Positions 1 through 5,858 of a DNA stretch of 14,495 bases are shown piece by piece. Position 1 is the stretch's first letter, and every line of letters begins with the position of its first letter. The notes beneath the pieces were generated by a model. It worked only from the letters and a program-made list of their open reading frames with translations. It was not told the DNA's origin and ran no database searches. The stretch is from Flavobacterium sp. (GTDB taxonomy: Bacteria > Bacteroidota > Bacteroidia > Flavobacteriales > Flavobacteriaceae). Position numbers and translations under genes: made by a program. The stretch covers positions 1 through 14,495 of the forward strand of contig JAGORP010000050.1 in the NCBI GenBank assembly GCA_018062725.1, read 5' to 3'.

Positions 1-1047
1 ATCCATAAACATATAGACGTGCGCCAAATTCATTTGCACTTTCAAATCACTACCATCTAGTTTTTCGGCTGTTTTAAGCGTTTTAAGCGCTTTTTCAAAC
101 TGATTGGACTCAATGTACAATTTTGCCAAACAAACGTAATGAGAGCCCATTACATTTGGTTTTGCCAGTACTCTGTTATTTAAAAGCTCTATGGCTTCTT
201 CTATTTTCTTATTTTTTGCCAACACATCGGCTTTATAGCATATATAATCGTTGTAAACATTTGGCATCCCGCTTTTATTGACTGCTGCTTCTTCTACACT
301 TTCGATGTAAGTCATTTGCTCCTTTTCCGACAATGCCTCAAATTCCTGAAAACGGTATTTACTTTCTATTTCCTCATAAATATTGCGGGCAATCTTAATT
401 CTATATTCCGGATTCGCCATTTTAGCCAAACCCCTAGTAGAAATGTTCTTTACCACTATTTCTTTGTTTTTTTTCGTCCAACCTCTACTGGCCACATTAT
501 CGACCCATGGCATGATCTCAAGAACAATTTTTTCGCCCATCATCCAGTTTTCGTTTTTGAAAGTAAACCAGATATTTTTGGTTTCCTCCCCTAAACATGT
601 CGACTTCAAAGAAATTACCTTGGCGTCTTTACTTATCGGATTTTTTTGAGACAAACAAGCTTTTTCAGTGCTTTCTGATTTCATAAAATCAGAAGCATTT
701 GCTTCGTTAGTAAAAATGGCATAGGTGCATTTATCGCTACCCGAAACCGTTGACAGCAAAGAAATGGCACTTCCCGTACCTTTTCCAATATAATACGGAT
801 CTGGAATTGCTTTTAAAACCGAAGCCAAATCGGAAACCATTTTCTGATTTTCATCTAAAAGTGTAATGCGATAGGCAAATTCGGTAGTTCCTACAGGAAA
901 GTCTTCCGATTTTACGATTGTTTTTTCTCCTCTAGAAAGTTGTATCTCTTTATTGGTAACACGTTGATTGTCCCAATACCCTTGTGTTGATTGTGCAACA
1001 GTTAGTAAAGGAGCGCCTAGTAAAAATGGTAATAAATAGGTTTTCAT
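1..1047 (-). CDS. Secreted tetratricopeptide-repeat protein, C-terminus beyond window edge
   Basis: The reading frame is open from an ATG at 1045-1047 to the window edge (349 codons, no stop), so the C-terminus is missing. Residues 1-19 form a Sec signal peptide (MKTYLLPFLLGAPLLTVAQ) with no lipobox, so export to the periplasm or beyond is expected. Residues about 20-200 are a non-repetitive, probably beta-rich region with scattered cysteines (C107, C131, C151). From about residue 266 to the edge there are at least two TPR-like helix pairs: a segment around KADVLAKNKKIEEAIELL, then LAKLYIESNQFEKALKTLK, then LDGSDLKVQMNLAHVY. TPRs mediate protein-protein contacts, but no enzymatic motif is visible and the function is unknown. 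The gene follows the UPF0173 hydrolase by 40 bp on the same strand, so co-transcription is possible. Confidence 0.85.
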   Translation of the reverse strand, partial: MKTYLLPFLLGAPLLTVAQSTQGYWDNQRVTNKEIQLSRGEKTIVKSEDFPVGTTEFAYRITLLDENQKMVSDLASVLKAIPDPYYIGKGTGSAISLLSTVSGSDKCTYAIFTNEANASDFMKSESTEKACLSQKNPISKDAKVISLKSTCLGEETKNIWFTFKNENWMMGEKIVLEIMPWVDNVASRGWTKKNKEIVVKNISTRGLAKMANPEYRIKIARNIYEEIESKYRFQEFEALSEKEQMTYIESVEEAAVNKSGMPNVYNDYICYKADVLAKNKKIEEAIELLNNRVLAKPNVMGSHYVCLAKLYIESNQFEKALKTLKTAEKLDGSDLKVQMNLAHVYMFMD

Positions 1048-1087
1048 GTTTTAAATTTCAATAACAATACTCAATTTCAATGCCAAT

Positions 1088-1765
1088 TTACAAATCGATA
1101 CTTTGACCAATTTCCAAAAGCATCAAGTCTTTTCCTACGTCGAAGAACTTCTTGATGGCTTCTTCGTGGTTGATTTCAATGTAACCGAATGTATCGAAAT
1201 GGCAGCCGAGAATTTTATCACAGTCCACAAAATCGGAAGCAATAATGGCATCATCTATATCCATGGTATAGCAATTTCCAATAGGAAGCACGGCTAAATC
1301 AAGTTTGGTGCGCATCGGAATCAATTTCATATCCATAGTCAATGCCGTGTCTCCTGCGATGTAGATGTTCTTATGCTCGCCTTCAATGACAAATCCGCCC
1401 GGTTGCCCACCATACGTTCCGTCGGGAAACGAACTAGAGTGCACTGCATTCACATATTTCACATTTCCGAAGTCAAAATCCCAACTTCCCCCATGATTCA
1501 TCGCGTGAAATTTCAAACCTTTACCTCCAAAATGATTAGCAATTTCCCAATTAGAGACTACTGTCGCTTGGGTTCGATTGGCGATCACCTCCACATCTTG
1601 AATATGATCAAAATGAGCGTGTGTGATTAAAATATAATCGGCTTTAATTGTATTTACATCAATATGAGTGGCCTTGGGGTTTCCGGTTATAAAGGGATCG
1701 ACCAAAATATGTTTTCCTGAAACTTCGATACCGATACAGGCGTGGCCGTAGAATGTTATTTTCAT
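1088..1765 (-). CDS. UPF0173-type metal-dependent hydrolase (metallo-beta-lactamase fold)
   Basis: This 225-residue protein is a compact metallo-beta-lactamase-fold hydrolase of the UPF0173/UlaG-like group. The metal-binding signature is THAHFDH at residues 48-54 (H49, H51, D53, H54). It is followed by H109 in AVHSSS, D139 in IAGDTA and H189 in GCHFDTF, which together make a complete two-metal site. The N-terminal MKITFYGHAC and the VDPF segment (22-25) are typical of the group, and the length is normal (about 225-230). There is no signal peptide, so it is cytosolic. The substrate is not known; relatives include UlaG, an ascorbate-6-phosphate lactonase, but that activity should not be carried over. 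It lies 111 bp after menA on the same strand, with a repeat-type hairpin in the gap. Family assignment is secure and the role is open. Confidence 0.93.
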   Translation of the reverse strand: MKITFYGHACIGIEVSGKHILVDPFITGNPKATHIDVNTIKADYILITHAHFDHIQDVEVIANRTQATVVSNWEIANHFGGKGLKFHAMNHGGSWDFDFGNVKYVNAVHSSSFPDGTYGGQPGGFVIEGEHKNIYIAGDTALTMDMKLIPMRTKLDLAVLPIGNCYTMDIDDAIIASDFVDCDKILGCHFDTFGYIEINHEEAIKKFFDVGKDLMLLEIGQSIDL

Positions 1766-1804
1766 AGTTTTATAATAGATTATATTACCGCTCTTTACCG
1801 TTAT

Positions 1805-1860
1805 TTTTACCGCTGATTCGCTGATTTTAAAGCTATTTAATCTGTGAATCTGTGGTAAAA
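1805..1860. repeat. Imperfect 56-bp inverted repeat with internal 8-bp duplications
   Basis: The left arm reads TTTTACC followed by two copies of a GCTGATT unit (1805-1828). The right arm holds AATCTGTG twice, followed by GTAAAA. The reverse complement of the right arm (TTACCACAGATTCACAGATT) matches the left arm (TTACCGCTGATTCGCTGATT) except at two GCT/ACA triplets, so an RNA from either strand can fold into a long imperfect hairpin. It fills most of the gap between menA and the hydrolase gene. From memory, CACAGATT-rich inverted repeats of this kind are common between genes in Flavobacterium-like genomes; no copy number can be shown here. The T-run is short, so termination is uncertain. Confidence 0.6.
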
Positions 1861-1876
1861 TTACTTGTAACCCATT

Positions 1877-2806
1877 TTAAAAAATTAGTACCATAGCTAA
1901 AATCAAAGACAGTAAAAACGTACTAATGGCCAATTTCTTTAATTGTGGATCTAATCTTCTGTTATCTTCACAAGTATACACCGTTTTTAAATGGCTTATT
2001 AAAGGAAAATAAGCTACTAAAAAGGCATATTGATCAATTCTGAAGCCTACACCGTTGTAAATCATCGCAAAAATAAGCACCAACAACATTGCGCCGCCCA
2101 CTAAAAAATAATGGTAGATTTTGGCATTTTGCCCACCCATTTTCACTACTAATGTATTTTTACCTGCTTTTTTATCCGATAATTCATCACGCATGTTGTT
2201 TAGGTTTAAGACTCCCGTACTTAACATTCCGATAGCACAGGCAGGCAACACCAATTGCCAATCGAATTGTTTCGAATATAGAAAATTCACTCCGAGAGTA
2301 CTTACCAATCCGAAGAAAACAAATACAAACACATCACCAAATCCTTTGTAACCATAGGCCGAATCTCCAACTGTATAACGAATGGCTGAAGCAATGGCTA
2401 AAATTCCGAGGATTAAGAACAACAAGGAATACAAAAGATGTTTGTCTGAAAAAGCGATATAAATCAACAATACAGCACATACAAATGTCAGAAATGAAGT
2501 AATATACATAGCTTTTTTCATGGCTTCGGGAGAAATCGCCCCACTTTGCAAAGCACGTTGTGGCCCAACTCTATCGTCATTATCGGTACCTTTTACTCCG
2601 TCTCCATAATCGTTCGCGAAGTTAGACAACACTTGAAACCCAATAGTCGTTAATATAGACAATACGAATATCCTCCAATCGAAAACCTGTGTAGGTGTTA
2701 AAACATCATTTGTTGGGTTATTTAAAGCATATAAACTTCCCACCAATATCCCAGAAACGGAAAGCGGTAAAGTTCTTAGTCGTGCGGCTTCTATCCAGTG
2801 TTTCAT
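1877..2806 (-). CDS. menA: 1,4-dihydroxy-2-naphthoate polyprenyltransferase
   Basis: MenA attaches the polyprenyl tail to 1,4-dihydroxy-2-naphthoate, giving demethylmenaquinone in the cytoplasmic membrane. The 309-residue protein belongs to the UbiA superfamily. The first Asp-rich motif is N62-F-A-N-D66-Y-G-D69, followed by a stretch with D75, D77, D78 and GPQRAL, the usual MenA form. The second polar region is YGYKGFGD at 151-158, and a further conserved loop NLNNMRDELSD runs from 205 to 215. Eight to nine hydrophobic segments lie between these loops. The length fits the family (about 300). The start at 2806 gives MKHWIEAARLRTLPLS, the standard MenA N-terminus. It lies 80 bp downstream of menB, so co-transcription is likely. 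MenA is preferred over UbiA because of the menB neighbour and the GPQRAL motif. Confidence 0.96.
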   Translation of the reverse strand: MKHWIEAARLRTLPLSVSGILVGSLYALNNPTNDVLTPTQVFDWRIFVLSILTTIGFQVLSNFANDYGDGVKGTDNDDRVGPQRALQSGAISPEAMKKAMYITSFLTFVCAVLLIYIAFSDKHLLYSLLFLILGILAIASAIRYTVGDSAYGYKGFGDVFVFVFFGLVSTLGVNFLYSKQFDWQLVLPACAIGMLSTGVLNLNNMRDELSDKKAGKNTLVVKMGGQNAKIYHYFLVGGAMLLVLIFAMIYNGVGFRIDQYAFLVAYFPLISHLKTVYTCEDNRRLDPQLKKLAISTFLLSLILAMVLIF

Positions 2807-2813
2807 AAAATTT

Positions 2814-2839
2814 AATTTAGAATTTAGAATTTAGAATTT
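2814..2839. repeat. Heptamer tandem array (AATTTAG x3)
   Basis: Three perfect copies of AATTTAG (2814-2834) plus a partial fourth lie just upstream of the menA start. On the coding strand this reads TTCTAAATTCTAAATTCTAA. It forms the AT-rich leader directly before the ATG at 2806, where the ribosome would bind. Short arrays of this kind can vary in copy number by slippage; any effect on menA expression is inference. Confidence 0.7.
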
Positions 2840-2886
2840 TTGAAGCACAGTATTTCTGACTTCAGTATTCTAACTTCAAAATTTCA

Positions 2887-3726
2887 TTATGGTAACCATT
2901 TTTTTTCAAAGTTAGGCTTACGTTTTTCTAAGAAAGCGTCGCGTCCTTCTTTGGCCTCTTCGGTCATATAGGCTAAACGCGTGGCTTCTCCGGCAAAAAC
3001 TTGTTGCCCCACCATACCATCATCGGTTAAATTCATGGCGAATTTTAGCATTTTTATAGAGGTTGGCGATTTTGCCAACACTTCTTGTGCCCACTCGTAG
3101 GCCGTATTTTCTAATTCATCGTGAGGTACAACGGCGTTCACCATGCCCATTTCAAAAGCTTCTTGAGCCGAATAATTACGTCCCAAGAAGAAAATTTCAC
3201 GAGCTTTCTTTTGTCCGACCATTTTGGCTAGATAAGCCGAACCGTAACCACCGTCAAAACTAGTTACATCAGCATCCGTTTGTTTGAAAATGGCATGTTC
3301 TTTACTCGCTAACGTCATATCACACACTACGTGCAAACTATGTCCGCCACCCACAGCCCAACCAGGGACTACGCAAATGACCGCTTTAGGCATAAAGCGA
3401 ATCATGCGTTGTACTTCCAAAATATTCAATCGGTGGTAGCCATCTTCGCCTACATAGCCTTGATGACCGCGGGCTTTTTGATCGCCACCACTGCAAAACG
3501 ACCAAATACCATCTTTAGAGGAAGGTCCTTCAGCGGAAAGCAATACGACTCCAATGGAAGTATCCTCTTGTGCGTCGTAAAAAGCTTTGATTAGTTCGGC
3601 GGTGGTTTTTGGACGAAAGGCATTGCGAACATCGGGACGATTAAAAGCAATTCTGGCAACACCGTTGCATTTTTTATAGGTGATATCTTCAAACTCTAGG
3701 GCAGTTTTCCAATTGATTGTACTCAT
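2887..3726 (-). CDS. menB: 1,4-dihydroxy-2-naphthoyl-CoA synthase
   Basis: MenB closes the second ring of the naphthoquinone from o-succinylbenzoyl-CoA in the cytosol. The protein has 279 residues and the crotonase fold. CSGGDQKARG (78-87) and GWAVGGGHSLHVVCD (122-136) form the CoA and oxyanion region. QTDADVTSFDGGYG (149-162) and FLGRNYSAQEA carry the active site. The C-terminus EAKEGRDAFLEKRKP is the MenB signature. Asp151 stands where the E. coli and Bacillus enzymes have Gly (QTG), which resembles the mycobacterial form. Published work on this family holds that the Asp type does not need bicarbonate as a catalytic base, so this copy should be the bicarbonate-independent type (inference). 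It is followed by menA. Confidence 0.97.
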   Translation of the reverse strand: MSTINWKTALEFEDITYKKCNGVARIAFNRPDVRNAFRPKTTAELIKAFYDAQEDTSIGVVLLSAEGPSSKDGIWSFCSGGDQKARGHQGYVGEDGYHRLNILEVQRMIRFMPKAVICVVPGWAVGGGHSLHVVCDMTLASKEHAIFKQTDADVTSFDGGYGSAYLAKMVGQKKAREIFFLGRNYSAQEAFEMGMVNAVVPHDELENTAYEWAQEVLAKSPTSIKMLKFAMNLTDDGMVGQQVFAGEATRLAYMTEEAKEGRDAFLEKRKPNFEKKWLP

Positions 3727-3815
3727 AGGTATTTTTAATTAATTCTATGTAAAAATACTTCATTTTCGTTTTTAAAAAATACAACAGTCCAATAATTCTT
3801 GTACTATTTTTCAAC

Positions 3816-3833
3816 AAGTGTTAAAATTCACTT
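3816..3833. promoter_or_regulatory. Palindrome with Crp/Fnr-like spacing, upstream of menB and lipoprotein gene
   Basis: AAGTGTTAAAATTCACTT has 5-bp inverted arms AAGTG/CACTT around 8 bp. It lies in the non-coding gap between the divergent menB (start 3726) and lipoprotein gene (start 3940). The core and spacing are the same as in the palindrome at 13433-13450. The layout GTG-N8-CAC resembles sites of Crp/Fnr-family dimers (TGTGA-N6-TCACA in E. coli Crp). That it is an operator is inference; chance in AT-rich DNA is possible. Confidence 0.35.
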
Positions 3834-3939
3834 TTTCTCAGTTATTATTCATTTTTTTAATTACATTTATATCATTGAAAATCAATTGATTAATTATTGA
3901 CTTCCAACTAACTGATTTATTAATTTAAAACGAAATTTT

Positions 3940-4128
3940 TTGAAAAAAACTGTTTTAATTGTCGCTCTTACATGTAGTGCATTGCTTACAAGTTGTAACA
4001 AAAAAGTAGAAGAAACTACTCAAGAACAAATGCCTATTGAGGAAACTGCTACGCAAATTGTTGATAGTATACAAACTGACACGGTAGCCCCTATGGATGA
4101 ACCAACGGATTCGATTAGCAAAAAATAA
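3940..4128 (+). CDS. Small lipoprotein of unknown function (62 aa)
   Basis: The frame starts at TTG (3940) and reads MKKTVLIVALTCSALLTSC. This is a lysine n-region, a hydrophobic core and a lipobox LTSC with the acylated Cys at 19. The mature 44 residues are hydrophilic and acidic (repeated E/D and T, such as VEETTQEQMPIEETATQIVD) and look disordered. The TTG start is chosen because it gives the complete signal sequence and no ATG is available before the core. The residues after the Cys (NKKVEE) are only a loose match to the acidic surface-export signals described for Bacteroidota lipoproteins, so surface display is undecided. It stands alone on the plus strand, divergent from menB, and is followed by a weak hairpin at 4251-4276. 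No function can be assigned. Confidence 0.7.
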   Translation: MKKTVLIVALTCSALLTSCNKKVEETTQEQMPIEETATQIVDSIQTDTVAPMDEPTDSISKK

Positions 4129-4250
4129 TTATAGCTTCAGTCCTTAAAATTATTAATAATCCACAGGCAAAAAAGCGAAATATTGGTTTTGTACGAAGGC
4201 AATTTAATTAGTTGTTTAAAGACAAAAACAAAAATTACCATAGAATAAGA

Positions 4251-4276
4251 AAAAAAGAATGGTTACCATTTTTTTT
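4251..4276 (+). terminator. Hairpin with T-run, possible terminator after the small lipoprotein gene
   Basis: The A-rich arm ending in GAATGG (4251-4262) pairs with CCATTTTTTTT (4266-4276) around a TTA loop, with one G-U pair. Only two GC pairs support the stem, but an 8-T run follows directly. It lies about 120 nt after the lipoprotein stop codon. The A-run on the other side would allow function on both strands. Confidence 0.4.
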
Positions 4277-4319
4277 AGTGAAAGAAATTATTCTATACGA
4301 GTTTATTTAATTTTTTGAT

Positions 4320-4443
4320 TTGTAAAGATGTTATTATCGCTTTACGTATGTTATCGATTATTTCAGCGAATGAAATCGTGATGAAAGTAGTCACCTGAAA
4401 TAATTTGAGAAAAATGCCAATCCGGAATAGATTGGCATTTTTT
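4320..4443 (+). ncRNA. Possible small structured RNA ending in an intrinsic terminator
   Basis: The 367-bp gap 4129-4495 holds no credible gene, but its right half is rich in structure. GTAAAG (4322-4327) pairs with CTTTAC (4340-4345). ATTATTTCAG (4357-4366) pairs perfectly with CTGAAATAAT (4395-4404), with an inner GTGA/TCAC pair (4378-4381, 4391-4394). A strong terminator hairpin follows at 4410-4443. An upstream hairpin with a T-run (4251-4276) would separate it from the lipoprotein transcript. TTGATTTG at 4315-4322 is one mismatch from the -7 consensus, but it overlaps the first stem and no clear -33 box is seen. It could equally be a 3' UTR of the lipoprotein mRNA or of the convergent cvfB-like gene. 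No known RNA family is recognised. Confidence 0.25.
4410..4443. terminator. Bidirectional intrinsic terminator
   Basis: AAAAATGCCAATC (4410-4422) and GATTGGCATTTTT (4430-4442) form a perfect 13-bp stem around a 7-nt loop, with T-rich tails on both strands. On the minus strand it would end the CvfB-like gene (stop at 4496). On the plus strand it would end any transcript coming from the lipoprotein side. Confidence 0.8.
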
Positions 4444-4447
4444 GTTG

Positions 4448-4485
4448 AGATTCTTCATTCCGCTTCGCTTCATTCAGAATGACAG
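4448..4485. repeat. Probable dispersed intergenic element (CATTC-CGCTTCGC type)
   Basis: The segment reads, in parts, AGATTCTTCATTC, CGCTTCGCTT and CATTCAGAATGACA. It carries two TTCATTC copies flanking CGCTTCGC. I recognise it as a variant of a short sequence (reverse strand GTCATTCTGAATGAAGC and so on) that recurs between genes in many Bacteroidota genomes. Only one copy is in this window, so the repeat status rests on memory. It sits between the terminator and the stop codon of the CvfB-like gene. Confidence 0.45.
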
Positions 4486-4495
4486 TTTAGAAAGA

Positions 4496-5353
4496 CTATT
4501 CTTTAACCAAATAGATTCCGTCTTCTTTAATTTCGATTAATTTTTGTTTATAAAGCGTACCAATCGCTTTTTTGAAGGTTTTTTTACTCATTTTGAGTAC
4601 TGTTTTAATATCTTCTGGATGTGAATCGTCATTTAAACGTAAAAAACCACGACTGGCTTTTAACTCATCCAAAATTGCTTGACCAGAAATATCTACACGT
4701 TCCATTCCGAAAGGTTGACGAGAAACGTCTATTTTTCCATCGGGGCGAATGTTTTTGATATAACCAATGATTCTGTCTCCGGTGCGCAAGTCTTCAAAGA
4801 CTTCATTTTTATACAGCAACCCTTTGTGTTTTTCGTTGATAATGACATTGATTCCTACTTCTGTAATGTGAGAAACGATTAAATCGACTTCTTCCCCGTT
4901 TTCTACCGTAATGTTTTCGTTACTTAAAAACTGATTGGTTTTACTAGAACACACCAATCGATTGGTTTTTTCATCCATGTAGAGGTAAACTAAATAGCGT
5001 TTTCCTTTTTCCATAGGGCGGGCTTGTTCGCGAAACGGTACCAGAAGATCTTTTTCCATACCCCAATCCATGAAAGCCCCTACTTGATTGACATAATTAA
5101 CCCGTAAAAGGGCAAATTCATTCAGAAAAATATAAGGTTCTAAAGTAGTGGCAACAGGACGTTCTTCATGATCTAAATACACAAAAACGGCAATTTCATC
5201 CCCAATTTTATACTGTTTTGGGACATATTTATTAGGCAATAATATGTCTTTACTTGGGTCTTTTTCTAGATTTTCCTCTGGCAAACCCAAATACAAACCA
5301 ACTTTGGTTTCTCTTAATATGGTTAGTGTGTTGTATTTTCCTATTTCAATCAT
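4496..5353 (-). CDS. CvfB-like S1-domain RNA-binding protein
   Basis: This 285-residue cytosolic protein resembles the CvfB/YitL family, which has a row of S1-type OB folds followed by a winged helix. An N-terminal OB-like segment (about 1-65) begins MIEIGKYNTLTILRETKVG with LPNKYVP at its end. A clear S1 domain with VNQVGAFMDWGMEKDLLVP lies at about 85-110. A third has EVGINVIINEKHKGLLY, with GYIKNIRPDGKIDVS closing it near 200-215. The C-terminal winged helix (about 225-285) contains KTVLKMSKKTFKKAIGTLY. Family members bind RNA; CvfB of Staphylococcus affects virulence-gene expression, but the target here is unknown. The gene is followed by a strong terminator at 4410-4443 and is convergent with the lipoprotein gene. 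Assignment rests on domain layout and typical length. Confidence 0.88.
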   Translation of the reverse strand: MIEIGKYNTLTILRETKVGLYLGLPEENLEKDPSKDILLPNKYVPKQYKIGDEIAVFVYLDHEERPVATTLEPYIFLNEFALLRVNYVNQVGAFMDWGMEKDLLVPFREQARPMEKGKRYLVYLYMDEKTNRLVCSSKTNQFLSNENITVENGEEVDLIVSHITEVGINVIINEKHKGLLYKNEVFEDLRTGDRIIGYIKNIRPDGKIDVSRQPFGMERVDISGQAILDELKASRGFLRLNDDSHPEDIKTVLKMSKKTFKKAIGTLYKQKLIEIKEDGIYLVKE

Positions 5354-5398
5354 TTCGAGTACGTTTCAAAGCAGCAAAGGTACGAAGAGTCAGGCAAT

Positions 5399-5422
5399 AA
5401 AAAAACCCCGATACAATCGGGG
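5399..5422 (-). terminator. Intrinsic terminator of the DUF2853 gene
   Basis: Read on the minus strand, CCCCGAT-TGT-ATCGGGG forms a GC-rich 7-bp stem with a 3-nt loop, directly followed by seven T's. It lies 20 bp after the DUF2853 stop codon and 46 bp before the start of the CvfB-like gene, so it separates those two units. On the plus strand the T-tail is poor, which makes the direction clear. Confidence 0.88.
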
Positions 5423-5441
5423 CTATTCTTGAGGCAAAAAA

Positions 5442-5783
5442 TTATTTATAAACACTTTCTTTTTTGAAGTGCAGTGCCAATAAATAATATACTACTGCTC
5501 TATATTTATTTTTGTTTGAACGACCATACTTTTCTATTACAGCATCAATGCCTTTGTCTAGATCAGCACCATCTTTAAGTCCTAATTTTTTGATTAAGAA
5601 ATTATTTTTTACCGTATCCAATTCTGATTGTTGCGTTCCCGAAACGGTGGCAGCATCTGGATTATAAATCGAAGGACCACAACCAATAACTACTTTAGTT
5701 AACAAAGCCATATCTGGCGTTACACCACATTTTTCTTTTAAATCGGCTGCGTATTTAACAATTAAATCATCTCTTTTACTCAT
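5442..5783 (-). CDS. DUF2853 family protein
   Basis: This small soluble protein of 113 residues matches what I know of DUF2853. It begins MSKRDDLIVKYAADLKEKCG, continues through a helical middle with VIGCGPSIYNPDAATVSGTQ, and ends RYRA-like (KYRAVVYYLLALHFKKES). No signal peptide, membrane segment or catalytic motif is visible, and the family has no established function. It is predicted to be mostly alpha-helical and cytosolic. It stands as its own unit, with a -7 box at 5814-5821 and a GC-rich terminator at 5399-5422. This suggests expression separate from menD (75 bp upstream) and from the CvfB-like gene. Proximity to menD is common in Flavobacteria by memory, but no link to menaquinone is shown. 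Confidence 0.87.
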   Translation of the reverse strand: MSKRDDLIVKYAADLKEKCGVTPDMALLTKVVIGCGPSIYNPDAATVSGTQQSELDTVKNNFLIKKLGLKDGADLDKGIDAVIEKYGRSNKNKYRAVVYYLLALHFKKESVYK

Positions 5784-5813
5784 AGGAAGTTTGTTTAGTT
5801 AGTTAATCTTTCT

Positions 5814-5821
5814 CAAATATA
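5814..5821 (-). promoter_or_regulatory. Bacteroidota-type -7 box for the DUF2853 gene
   Basis: On the minus strand TATATTTG is an exact match to TAnnTTTG. It lies 30 bp before the DUF2853 ATG (5783), giving a leader of about 24 nt. No clear TTG -33 box is seen at the expected distance, so the call rests on the -7 box and its position. Confidence 0.5.
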
Positions 5822-5858
5822 CATAATATTAACGATTTCTAAAACGAATTATTGGTCT

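Noticed and set aside
316..649. Two plus-strand ORFs of 88-92 codons
   Set aside because: They lie antisense to the continuous minus-strand TPR frame, which has a signal peptide and TPR units; the plus-strand products have no recognisable features.
4258..4268. Similarity between the sequence around 4261 and the 3' end of menB (both hold AATGGTTACCAT), suggesting a duplicated gene fragment
   Set aside because: Only about 12 bases match and A-runs flank both; no further similarity extends on either side.
4328..4381. 17-codon ORF (MLLSLYVCYRLFQRMKS) in the structured gap
   Set aside because: It is too short, has no supporting signal and runs through the inverted repeats; chance is the simplest explanation.
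4378..4394. GTGA-N9-TCAC as a third Crp-like site
   Set aside because: The spacing is one base too... long by three compared with the other two sites, and it is better explained as the inner part of a hairpin.
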